Assembly (NCBI GenBank): GCA_964565705.1
Contig: CAZMGD010000081.1
Span: forward strand, 1 to 19,778
Length of the DNA: 19,778 bases
Reading direction: 5' to 3'
Source of the DNA: CAZMGD01 sp964565705
GTDB lineage: Bacteria; Actinomycetota; Acidimicrobiia; Acidimicrobiales; Ilumatobacteraceae
Positions 12,564 through 19,778 of this stretch are shown here, in pieces. The notes beneath the pieces are model-generated. The model was not told where the DNA came from, searched no databases, and worked only from the letters and a program-made list of their open reading frames with translations. Within the stretch, counting starts at the first letter, position 1, and the number at the start of each line of letters is the position of its first letter. Position numbers and translations under genes: made by a program.

Positions 12564-14087
12564 GAGGCGCTGCTTGCCCTCCCAGAACGGCTGGCGGAGC
12601 TTGAACTTCTGGAGCTTGCCGGTCGCCGTGCGGGCGAGCGCATCGCGGAATTCGACCCGCCTCGGGCACTTGTAGCCGGCGAGCTTGGTCTTCGTGTAGG
12701 CGATCAGGTCGTCGGCGGTGAGCGTCGAGCCGGGCCAGGTGACGACCAGCGCTGTCACCAGCTCGCCCCACGTGTCGTCGGGGATGCCGATCACCGCGAC
12801 CTCGGTGACGTCGGGATGGCTGAAGATCGCATCCTCGACCTCGACCGACGAGACGTTCTCCCCGCCGGTGATGATCACGTCCTTCTTCCGATCCGAGATC
12901 GTGACGTAGCCCTCCTCGTCGATCGAGCCGCCGTCGCCGGTGTGGAACCACTCCACGCCGTCGGGATCGTCGCTCGCCGGGTGGATGGCCGCGGCCGTCT
13001 GGTCGGGCTGCTGCCAGTACCCATCCATCACCGTGTTCGACCGGATCAGCACCTCGCCGTCCGAGGAGATCCGCACCTGGGTGCCGATCACCGGGCCGCC
13101 TGCGCGGCCGAGCTTGCGGGCCCGCTCGCCGGTGTCGAGGTCGTCGAACTCCTCGCGGCTGCGGTTGAACACCGAGAACGGCGACGTCTCGGTCAGCCCG
13201 TACAGCTGGATGAACTCCCAGCCGAGCTCGATCTCGACACGCTCGATCGTGCGGGTCGGCGGTGGCGCACCGGCGACGACGATGCGCACCCGGTCGCGGC
13301 CGGGGATCGGGCCGACCCATGTCGTCGCCGCGTCGAGCACCGCGTTGACGACGGCGGGCGCGGCGCACATGACCGTCACCGCGTGCTCGTCGATCCGGCG
13401 CAGGATCTCGGCGCCGTCGATCTTGCGGATGATCACNNNNNNNNNNCCCCACCCGTTGCAGTGGAACTGCGGCAGCGTGTGCAGGTACACGTCCCGGTCG
13501 GTCACCCCGAGGTGCCAGCCGAACGTGACGGAGTTGATCCACAGGTTGCGGTGGGTCAGCTGCACGCCCTTGGGCCGGGCGGTCGTGCCGCTCGTGTAGT
13601 TGATCGTCGCGGTCGCGTCCTCGTCGGGTGCCCAAGGTGACGGGTCGGCGTCGCGGCGCATGAGCGACTCGTCGGCCTCGGCGCCGATCACGAACCGGTG
13701 CTCGGCCGTCACGCCGGACAGCGCTTCGTCCAGCTCGGGATCGACCATCAGCACGCGCGCCCCGCTGTGCTCGACGATGTAGGCGACCTCCTCGGCGACC
13801 AGCCGGAAGTTGATCGGCACGAGCACGCGGCCGCTTCCCGACACGCCGAAGAAGCTGGTGTAGAGGCGCGCTGAGTTGTGGCTGACGATCGCCACCCGTT
13901 CGCCCTGCCCGACGCCCAACGCGTCGAGGCCAGCGGCCTGGGCGCGCGCCCGCTCGGCGACGTCGGCGTAGGTCAGCGACCCCCAGCTCGGAGCCGGTTG
14001 GTCGGGCTCGTCGACGACCCCGGTGCGCTCCGGGTACAGCAGCTCCGCGCGGCGGAGGTGATCCACGATCGACAGCGGCACTCGCAT
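12555..14087 (-). CDS. AMP-forming acyl-CoA ligase (FadD-like), with assembly gap
   Basis: An ANL-superfamily ligase of about 510 residues as assembled. The P-loop is INYTSGTTARPKGVQLTHRN, the YGLTETSP motif follows, then the hinge region GDGGSIDEEGYVTISDRKKDVIITGGENVSS, and the C-terminal catalytic lysine is in TATGKLQKFKLR. These enzymes adenylate a carboxylic acid and transfer it to CoA; the spelling is that of medium- or short-chain acyl-CoA synthetases, with the substrate undecided. Ten N at 13437-13446 interrupt it after FHCNGW. The frame is kept, but relatives have a longer stretch here, so the gap length is probably wrong. ATG 14087 has no Shine-Dalgarno; TAGGGT (14099-14094) ends 6 nt before it. 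It is divergent from the MscS-like gene. Confidence 0.9.
   Translation of the reverse strand: MRVPLSIVDHLRRAELLYPERTGVVDEPDQPAPSWGSLTYADVAERARAQAAGLDALGVGQGERVAIVSHNSARLYTSFFGVSGSGRVLVPINFRLVAEEVAYIVEHSGARVLMVDPELDEALSGVTAEHRFVIGAEADESLMRRDADPSPWAPDEDATATINYTSGTTARPKGVQLTHRNLWINSVTFGWHLGVTDRDVYLHTLPQFHCNGWXXXXVIIRKIDGAEILRRIDEHAVTVMCAAPAVVNAVLDAATTWVGPIPGRDRVRIVVAGAPPPTRTIERVEIELGWEFIQLYGLTETSPFSVFNRSREEFDDLDTGERARKLGRAGGPVIGTQVRISSDGEVLIRSNTVMDGYWQQPDQTAAAIHPASDDPDGVEWFHTGDGGSIDEEGYVTISDRKKDVIITGGENVSSVEVEDAIFSHPDVTEVAVIGIPDDTWGELVTALVVTWPGSTLTADDLIAYTKTKLAGYKCPRRVEFRDALARTATGKLQKFKLRQPFWEGKQRLVN
13437..13446. other. Assembly gap (10 N)
   Basis: Ten consecutive N lie inside the acyl-CoA ligase gene, between the codons for NGW and VIIRK. 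From memory of the family, about a dozen residues normally stand here and only about four fit, so the N count is likely a placeholder. Confidence 0.98.
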
Positions 14088-14093
14088 GGCCGC

Positions 14094-14099
14094 ACCCTA
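14094..14099 (-). promoter_or_regulatory. Putative -10 box of the acyl-CoA ligase (leaderless)
   Basis: TAGGGT fits TANNNT and ends 6 nt before ATG 14087, with no ribosome site between. No good -35 is visible. Confidence 0.35.
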
Positions 14100-14155
14100 T
14101 GGCCGTGCCGCGGCGACCGAGGACACGTGCCCGGACCCGGCGCGACGGCCTCTTG

Positions 14156-14161
14156 TACGGT
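14156..14161 (+). promoter_or_regulatory. Putative -10 box of the MscS-like gene (leaderless)
   Basis: TACGGT fits TANNNT and ends 7 nt before ATG 14169, with no ribosome site between. It lies 57 nt from the opposing -10 of the ligase, so the two promoters are arranged back to back. Confidence 0.35.
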
Positions 14162-14168
14162 GGCCCGG

Positions 14169-15059
14169 ATGGTCCCATCGATCCTGGGTGTAGCGGACGA
14201 ACCTGCCTGGGTGGAACGCCTCGACGAGCTGCATCTGCTGACCCCGCTGCGCGTGCTGCTGATCGTGCTCGTCGCCTGGCTGATCACCGTGATCCTGAAC
14301 CGCGTGGTGTCCCGGCTCGTCGCCCGGCACATCGGCCGGGGTGCCTCGCAACCGCGCTCCGAGGCCCGGCGCCGGGCTGTCGCCTCGGTGCTGCGAGCGT
14401 CGTTCATCGGCATCGTCTGGACGACGGCGACGCTCACGATCGTCGGCGAGCTCGGCATCAAGCTCGGTGCCTTCATCGCGACGGCGACGATCGTCGGTGG
14501 TGCGATCGCGTTCGGCGCGCAGACGATGGTGCGTGACCTGATCGCCGGCTTCTTCGTGCTCGCCGAGGACCAGTACGGCGTCGGCGACGACGTCGACCTC
14601 GGCCTCGCCAACGGCACCGTCGAGAAGATCACGCTGCGATCGGTGCGCGTGCGCGACGGCGAGGGCAAGGTCTGGGTGGTGCCACACGGCAACGTGCAGC
14701 GGGTGGGCAACGCCTCGCAGCAGTCGGCGGCGTGGCTCGACCTCCACATCGATCGCGACAGCGACGTCGCCGAGGCGCTGCAGGTCGCCGCCCGCCTGGG
14801 GCGAGCCGTGCACGAGGACCCCGAGGTCGGGCCCGAGCTGGCCGGCGACCCGGTGGTCGTCGGGGTCACCGACGTGCGCGACGACCGCTTCATCGTCCGT
14901 GTGCGTGCCCCGACGCTGCCAGGCCGTGGCGACGCGGTGCGGCGCAAGTGGCGGGTCCTCGCCCTCGAGGCGTTCGCCAGCGGCGACCTGACTGCTCCGA
15001 GCGCACCGAGCACCGTCATCCACCTCGCCGCTGCGTCCGGCGACCCCGATCCGAGCTGA
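14169..15059 (+). CDS. Small-conductance mechanosensitive channel (MscS family)
   Basis: A 296-residue membrane protein with the compact MscS layout. There is an N-terminal helix (PLRVLLIVLVAWLITVILNRVVSRLV), a second helix (ASFIGIVWTTATLTIVGELGI), and then the pore-lining Gly/Ala-rich helix with its sequel (IATATIVGGAIAFGAQTMVRDLIAGFFVLAEDQYGVGDDV). A cytoplasmic beta domain (LGLANGTVEKITLRSVRVRDGEGKVWVVPHGNV) and an alpha/beta C-terminal domain follow. Such channels open on membrane tension and release solutes after osmotic downshock. ATG 14169 is preferred because upstream codons in this frame overlap the divergent ligase gene, and a TANNNT box stands 7 nt before it. Confidence 0.9.
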   Translation: MVPSILGVADEPAWVERLDELHLLTPLRVLLIVLVAWLITVILNRVVSRLVARHIGRGASQPRSEARRRAVASVLRASFIGIVWTTATLTIVGELGIKLGAFIATATIVGGAIAFGAQTMVRDLIAGFFVLAEDQYGVGDDVDLGLANGTVEKITLRSVRVRDGEGKVWVVPHGNVQRVGNASQQSAAWLDLHIDRDSDVAEALQVAARLGRAVHEDPEVGPELAGDPVVVGVTDVRDDRFIVRVRAPTLPGRGDAVRRKWRVLALEAFASGDLTAPSAPSTVIHLAAASGDPDPS

Positions 15060-15096
15060 CCCACCCCCGACCCCCCTCACGCCCCAACCACGAACC

Positions 15097-15137
15097 TGCG
15101 GTCGAATCGGGCCCGTACCGGGCGCGATCCGACCGCA
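15097..15137. repeat. Palindromic 3'-end element, copy 4 (subtype GCGGTCGAATCG, imperfect)
   Basis: TGCGGTCGAATCGGGCCCG (15097-15115) and its near-complement (15119-15137) form a 19-bp stem with two mismatches and loop TAC. The outer end is intact only on the right (read from the minus strand, CCGTTCTTGCGG); on the left GTTCT has become GAACC. A weak CCAACC/GGTTGG pair flanks it. It lies between the convergent stops of the MscS-like gene (15059) and the MocR-type gene (15183). It is a close relative of copy 1, 13.7 kb away. Confidence 0.78.
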
Positions 15138-15182
15138 AGAACGGTTGGTGAGGATCACACACCTCACCCCCAGGTTCGGGGC

Positions 15183-16544
15183 TCAGCGCTGGCCGGCTCG
15201 CGCCGGGCGGAAGCCGGCGGCGGTGGCGAGCAGCTCGGCGGTCGTGCCGATGTCGGCATCGGTGCCGGTGAGCAGCCCCACCGTGAGTCGTAGGTGCGGC
15301 TCGTCGCCGCGGACCATGAACGGCCCGCCGGGCGCAGCGCCGACGCCGCGAGCGGCGAGGGTCAGCAGCGCCGAGCGCTCGTCGGCGACTCGCATCCAGA
15401 GGTTGAAGCCCTCGGTACCCGTGTACGGCACGCCGCGCTCGGCCAGCACCGACGTCACGACGCGGCGACGTCGCGCGTACTCGTCGCGGGCGTGCTCCAC
15501 GCACGCCGCGACCTTCGGGTCGTCGAGCATCAGCAGCAACACCGATTGCAGGATCCTGCTCGACCATCCCGGTCCCAGCAGGCGCCGGTTGGCTGCAGCG
15601 CGCACGACCTCGCCGGCGCCCCCGACCGCAGCGAGGCGCAGGTCGGGCCCGTGCGACTTCGAGTACGAGCGGACGTGCACGGTCTGCGCTGGCAGGTGGG
15701 CGCCGACCGAGCGCAACGGATCGGTCGCCATGTCGCCCCACGTGTCGTCCTCGACGACGATCGCATCGGTGCTCGCCAGCATCGCGGCGATCGCGGTGGC
15801 TCGGGGCGCGGACATCGTGACGCCGGTGGGGTTCTGCGCCCGGGGCTGCAGGAACACCGCCACCGGGGACAGCTCCAGCGCGGCGCGCAGACCGTCGAGC
15901 GAGATCCCGTCGTCGTCCACGTCGACACCGATCACGTCAGCGCCGAGCAGGTCGAGCAGGTCGAGCAGGGGTGGGAACGTCGGGTGCTCGACGACGACGC
16001 GATCGCCGAGTCCGATGACCACTTGGGCCAGGCGGTCGAGAGCATCCATCGCGCCGTCCACCACCGTCAGCTCCTCCGGATCGAACGGCCACCGCTCGCG
16101 CAGCGCGGCTTCCAGCGCGGGCAGCACCGGATGGTCGAGGTAGCTGGTCGTGAGCGAGGAGCTCGGCACGGACGCGATCACCGGGCGCAGATCGGGCAGC
16201 AGCTCCGGGTCGGGCGTGCCCGTCGACAGGTCCAGCGCGAAGTGCCCGGGCCCCTCGGTGACGCGCCGGTAGCGGCGCGGCCCGCCGGGCCCGGTCGGCT
16301 GGCGGACGAACGTGCCGAGCCTCCCTCTGGCCTCGATCGCGCCGACCGCGGCGAGTGACCGCCAGGCCTCACTGACCGTCGTCGGCGACACGCCGAGGCG
16401 GCGAGCGACCTCGCGCACCGTGGGCAGCCGGGTGTCCACCGGGATCGCTCCGCTCGACACCAGGCGGGCGATCGCGGCGGCGATCCCCTTGGCGCTGCGG
16501 TCGGTCACCGAGGCCTCGATCAGGTTGGGGGTGCTGCTGGCCAT
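15183..16544 (-). CDS. MocR-type regulator (GntR wHTH fused to class I aminotransferase)
   Basis: A 453-residue protein. Residues 15-82 form a GntR-type winged helix (LPTVREVARRLGVSPTTVSEAWRSLAAVGAIEARGRLGTFV). After a short Pro/Gly/Arg linker, residues 105-450 have the fold-type I aminotransferase pattern. QNPTG carries Asn238, VEDDTWGD carries the Asp for the PLP ring nitrogen, SYSKSHGPDLRL carries the PLP lysine K296, and Arg303 follows. MocR proteins are PLP-sensing transcription factors that usually control a divergent gene. Here that is the pyrimidine-degradation operon, so its ligand may be beta-alanine or a related amine (inference). ATG 16544 is preferred over an in-frame GTG at 16601, because the extra 19 residues would overlap the promoter region and are unlike the family. 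Confidence 0.9.
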   Translation of the reverse strand: MASSTPNLIEASVTDRSAKGIAAAIARLVSSGAIPVDTRLPTVREVARRLGVSPTTVSEAWRSLAAVGAIEARGRLGTFVRQPTGPGGPRRYRRVTEGPGHFALDLSTGTPDPELLPDLRPVIASVPSSSLTTSYLDHPVLPALEAALRERWPFDPEELTVVDGAMDALDRLAQVVIGLGDRVVVEHPTFPPLLDLLDLLGADVIGVDVDDDGISLDGLRAALELSPVAVFLQPRAQNPTGVTMSAPRATAIAAMLASTDAIVVEDDTWGDMATDPLRSVGAHLPAQTVHVRSYSKSHGPDLRLAAVGGAGEVVRAAANRRLLGPGWSSRILQSVLLLMLDDPKVAACVEHARDEYARRRRVVTSVLAERGVPYTGTEGFNLWMRVADERSALLTLAARGVGAAPGGPFMVRGDEPHLRLTVGLLTGTDADIGTTAELLATAAGFRPARAGQR

Positions 16545-16581
16545 GGACGCCTGTTTCGGGACAGAGAAGCTTTGTTCGGTA

Positions 16582-16597
16582 ACAATAGAGTCATTGT
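16582..16597. promoter_or_regulatory. Candidate operator for the MocR-type regulator
   Basis: ACAAT (16582-16586), a 6-nt spacer and ATTGT (16593-16597) form an inverted repeat. A second, overlapping inverted repeat, TTGTT (16572-16576) and AACAA (16581-16585), lies next to it. The ATTGT half-site overlaps the -35 of the plus-strand operon, and TATTGT (16587-16582) could be the -10 of the regulator itself. No site for this protein is known to me, so this is a placement argument. Confidence 0.4.
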
Positions 16598-16622
16598 CCA
16601 CTGTGAGGTGTCACATTACGAT
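16594..16622 (+). promoter_or_regulatory. Promoter of the pyrimidine-catabolism operon
   Basis: TTGTCC (16594-16599), a 17-nt spacer and TACGAT (16617-16622) fit a vegetative promoter. Within the spacer lies a perfect inverted repeat, TGTGA-GGTG-TCACA (16602-16615), a likely second regulator site. The predicted transcript has a leader of about 32 nt with AAGGGG (16648-16653) 7 nt before the GTG start at 16661. Confidence 0.5.
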
Positions 16623-16660
16623 CGGCCGTCTTCGACGCAACGAGGTGAAGGGGATCCACC

Positions 16661-17503
16661 GTGGCGAACATCGTGAAGTCGGCGCTGCTGCAGACCGACT
16701 GGCCGGGCGACAAAGAGGCGATGATCGACAAGCACGAGGAGGCGGCGCGTGAGGCCGCGGCGCAGGGCGCGCAGGTCATGTGCTTCCAGGAGCTGTTCTA
16801 CGGGCCCTACTTCTGCCAGGTCCAAGAGCCGGAGTACTACGACTACACCGAGCCGATCCCGGACGGCCCGACGACGCAGCGCTTCCAGAGCCTGGCCAAG
16901 GAGCTCGGCATGGTGCTCGTGCTGCCGATGTACGAGATCGTGCAGTCGGGCATCTACTACAACACGGCGGCGGTCGTCGACGCCGACGGCAGCTACCTCG
17001 GCAAGTACCGCAAGCAGCACATCCCGCAGGTGAAGGGCTTCTGGGAGAAGTACTACTTCAAGCCCGGCACGGGCGGGTACCCGGTGTTCGAGACCGCCGT
17101 CGGCAAGGTCGGCGTGTACATCTGCTACGACCGTCACTTCCCCGAGGGTTGGCGAGCGCTCGGCCTGAACGGCGCCGAGATCGTGTTCAACCCGTCGGCC
17201 ACCAGCCGCGGACTGTCGGAGTACATCTGGCGCGTCGAGCAGCCTGCCGCCGCGGTGGCGAACATGTACTACGTCGGCGCGATCAACCGGGTCGGCATCG
17301 AGCCGCTCGGCGACGACGACTTCTACGGGCAGAGCTACTTCGTCGACCCGGAGGGCAAGTTCGTCGGCGACGTCGGCGACGCCCACAAGCCGGAGCTGAT
17401 CGTGCGCGACCTCGACCTCGACAAGATCAAGGAGGTCCGCGACCGCTGGGCGTTCTACCGCGACCGCCGCCCCGACGCCTACGACGACCTGGTCGCCGAA
17501 TGA
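16661..17503 (+). CDS. Nitrilase-superfamily amidohydrolase, probable beta-ureidopropionase
   Basis: A 280-residue C-N hydrolase. The catalytic triad is visible as Glu44 (CFQELFYGPYF), Lys118 (YRKQHIPQ) and Cys155 (VYICYDRHFPEGWR). The stretch FWEKYYFKPG and the closing WAFYRDRRPDAYDDL are typical of the branch that includes beta-ureidopropionase and N-carbamoyl-amino-acid hydrolases. The next gene encodes dihydropyrimidinase, whose product (N-carbamoyl-beta-alanine) is this enzyme's expected substrate; it would release beta-alanine, CO2 and NH3. N-carbamoylputrescine amidase is the main alternative from sequence alone. The start is GTG 16661 with AAGGGG 7 nt upstream. A palindromic element lies 7 nt after its stop, inside the operon. 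Confidence 0.88.
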   Translation: MANIVKSALLQTDWPGDKEAMIDKHEEAAREAAAQGAQVMCFQELFYGPYFCQVQEPEYYDYTEPIPDGPTTQRFQSLAKELGMVLVLPMYEIVQSGIYYNTAAVVDADGSYLGKYRKQHIPQVKGFWEKYYFKPGTGGYPVFETAVGKVGVYICYDRHFPEGWRALGLNGAEIVFNPSATSRGLSEYIWRVEQPAAAVANMYYVGAINRVGIEPLGDDDFYGQSYFVDPEGKFVGDVGDAHKPELIVRDLDLDKIKEVRDRWAFYRDRRPDAYDDLVAE

Positions 17504-17509
17504 CCCAAA

Positions 17510-17559
17510 GTTCTCGGTCGGAAATTGGTCGCTCTGGCGACCAGAAGCCGACCGAGAAC
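17510..17559. repeat. Palindromic 3'-end element, copy 5 (subtype CGGTCGGAAATTGG)
   Basis: GTTCTCGGTCGG (17510-17521) pairs perfectly with 17548-17559. A 4x4 internal loop (AAAT facing GAAG) follows, then TGGTCGC (17526-17532) pairs with 17537-17543 around loop TCTG. It begins 7 nt after the ureidopropionase stop (TGACCCAAA) and ends 25 nt before the dihydropyrimidinase start. It is the only copy between two genes that should be co-transcribed, so full termination here would be odd. Confidence 0.83.
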
Positions 17560-17584
17560 GCCAGGGGGACGAGGAGGAACTGAC

Positions 17585-19003
17585 ATGGCTCGCATCCTGA
17601 TCAAGAACGGCAAGGTGGTCGCTCCCACGGGTGTCCACGTCAACGACGTGCTGATCGACGGCGAGACGATCGCCGCCGTCGCCGCTGCCGGCTACTTCAC
17701 CGAGGAGGGCCTCGACCAGGTCATCGACGCCGGAGGCAAGTACGTCATCCCCGGCGGCATCGACGTGCACACCCACTTCGAGCTGCCCTTCGGCGGCACC
17801 GAGGCCAGCGACACGTTCGAGACCGGCACGATCGCCGCCGCGTGGGGTGGGGTCACCACCGTCGTCGACATGGCGCTGCAGCGCTACGGCGAGAACGTGA
17901 TCGACGGGCTGGCCAAGTGGCACGAGAAGGCTGCCGGCAACTGCGCCGTCGACTATGCGTTCCACCAGATCGTCGGCGGCGTCGACGAGGAGAGCCTGAA
18001 GGCGATCACCTACCTCACCGAGCACGAGGGCGTCACCAGCTTCAAGCTGTTCATGGCCTACCCCGGCGTGTTCTACAGCGACGACGGTCAGATCCTGCGG
18101 GCGATGCAGACGGCCAACGAATGCGGGGCGACGATCATGATGCACGCCGAGAACGGCATCGCCATCGACGTGCTCGTGCAGCAGGCGCTGGCCCGCGGTG
18201 AGACCGACCCGAAGTACCACAGCTACACGCGGCCGGCACTGCTCGAGGGCGAGGCCACACACCGGGCGATCGTCCTCAGCGAGGTCGCCGGCAACGTTCC
18301 GCTGTACATCGTCCACATGAGCGCCGGCGACGCGCTGGAGGAGCTGGCGGCGGCGCGCGACGCCGGGCGCAACGTGTTCGCCGAGACCTGCCCGCAGTAC
18401 CTCTACATGACGCTGGAGGAGACGCTGGCCAAGCCCGGCTTCGAGGGTGCGAAGTGGGTGTGCTCACCCCCGATCCGCTCGCCGCACGACACGCACCACC
18501 ACCAGGCCGACCTGTGGCGCGGGCTGCGGATGAACGACATCGCGATCGTCTCGACCGACCACTGCCCGTTCTGCTTCAAGGACCAAAAGGAGCTCGGCCG
18601 GGGCGACTTCTCCAAGATCCCGAACGGCATGGCGGGCATCGAACACCGCATGGAGCTGATCTACCAGGGCGTCGTCAAGGGCGAGCTGAGCCTGGAGCGC
18701 TGGGTGGAGACGTGCAGCACCACGCCGGCGCGCATGTTCGGCATGTATCCGAAGAAGGGCATCATCGCCCCCGGCTCCGACGCCGACGTCGTCGTGTGGG
18801 ATCCAGACACGCAGACCCACATCGGCATCAACGCCAAGCACCACATGAACACGGACCACTCGTCGTGGGAGGGCTACGTGATCGACGGCAAGGTCGACAC
18901 GGTGATCTCCCGCGGCCTCGTGGTGATGGAACACGACACCTACACGGGACGCAAGGGCCACGGGCAGTTCGTCGAGCGCGGCCTGTCGCAGTACCTGGTC
19001 TGA
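17585..19003 (+). CDS. hydA: Dihydropyrimidinase / D-hydantoinase
   Basis: A 472-residue amidohydrolase-superfamily enzyme. Metal ligands are visible as His62 and His64 (DVHTHFE), the carboxylated Lys154 (SFKLFMAYPG), His187 (MMHAEN), His244 (IVHMSAG) and Asp325 (STDHCPF). It opens the ring of dihydrouracil, dihydrothymine or 5-substituted hydantoins to the N-carbamoyl amino acid. It stands directly after its pathway successor, beta-ureidopropionase, and before a semialdehyde dehydrogenase, which favours a role in reductive pyrimidine degradation. The ATG at 17585 has a strong GAGGAGG about 8 nt upstream; the frame upstream of it runs through the palindrome and is not coding. The last gene begins 10 nt after its stop. 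Confidence 0.94.
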   Translation: MARILIKNGKVVAPTGVHVNDVLIDGETIAAVAAAGYFTEEGLDQVIDAGGKYVIPGGIDVHTHFELPFGGTEASDTFETGTIAAAWGGVTTVVDMALQRYGENVIDGLAKWHEKAAGNCAVDYAFHQIVGGVDEESLKAITYLTEHEGVTSFKLFMAYPGVFYSDDGQILRAMQTANECGATIMMHAENGIAIDVLVQQALARGETDPKYHSYTRPALLEGEATHRAIVLSEVAGNVPLYIVHMSAGDALEELAAARDAGRNVFAETCPQYLYMTLEETLAKPGFEGAKWVCSPPIRSPHDTHHHQADLWRGLRMNDIAIVSTDHCPFCFKDQKELGRGDFSKIPNGMAGIEHRMELIYQGVVKGELSLERWVETCSTTPARMFGMYPKKGIIAPGSDADVVVWDPDTQTHIGINAKHHMNTDHSSWEGYVIDGKVDTVISRGLVVMEHDTYTGRKGHGQFVERGLSQYLV

Positions 19004-19013
19004 GGAGACGACG

Positions 19014-19778
<765 letters not shown>

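Noticed and set aside
15147..15168. GGTGAGG/CCTCACC hairpin downstream of the MocR gene as its terminator
   Set aside because: Seven pairs with an 8-nt loop and no T-tract; palindrome copy 4 next to it is the stronger candidate.
1345..17559. Treating the five palindromes as a CRISPR array or as terminal repeats of one transposon
   Set aside because: They are kilobases apart with ordinary housekeeping genes between, no regular spacing, no cas or transposase gene, and no target-site duplication visible.

Overview
The window is one contiguous piece of a high-GC bacterial chromosome. Gene density, the PASTA and DUF2510 domains, a type 2 PyrF, an MFE-2-like dehydrogenase, and many genes that lack a Shine-Dalgarno but carry a TANNNT box 6-8 nt before the start all point to Actinomycetota. 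The protein flavour suggests Acidimicrobiia (Ilumatobacter-like), but that is an impression and not a measurement. A run of ten N (13437-13446) marks a scaffold gap, so this is a draft or metagenome assembly. It reads as core chromosome: I see no integrase, transposase, phage gene, CRISPR array, rRNA or tRNA.

Layout. 2-382: 3' end of a PASTA-repeat protein (+). 459-1331: SDR hydroxyacyl-CoA dehydrogenase (+). 1404-4123: SCP2-like protein, MenC and an unknown membrane protein, all on the minus strand. 4207-6849: serA and a two-cupin protein (+). 6909-10183: pyrF, a ferredoxin, a DUF2510 protein and leuA, all minus. leuA has a complete attenuator with its own promoter and a 10-residue leader peptide containing three consecutive Leu codons. 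10329-11567: a Rieske-like remnant and a TerC-family protein (minus). 11627-12436: APH-like phosphotransferase (+). 12555-14087: acyl-CoA ligase (minus). 14169-15059: MscS-type channel (+). 15183-16544: MocR-type regulator (minus). 16661-19778: nitrilase-family ureidopropionase, dihydropyrimidinase and a truncated methylmalonate-semialdehyde dehydrogenase (+).

The last block forms a coherent pathway. Dihydropyrimidinase and beta-ureidopropionase turn dihydrouracil or dihydrothymine into beta-alanine or beta-aminoisobutyrate. The acylating semialdehyde dehydrogenase would finish the route after a transaminase that is not in view. The divergent MocR regulator shares a 116-bp intergenic region with this operon. 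That region holds a good promoter and two inverted repeats placed on the promoter elements.

The most unusual feature is a family of five dispersed palindromes (1345-1395, 5777-5834, 6851-6894, 15097-15137, 17510-17559). All lie just after stop codons. They share a GTTCTYG outer end and a central AAT, while the rest of the stem varies with pairing mostly kept. In four of the five, a neighbouring stop codon is written TGACCC directly before the GTTCTYG end. Two copies bracket the two-cupin gene, and one lies inside the pyrimidine operon. They look like a sequence-conserved 3'-end element rather than generic terminators.
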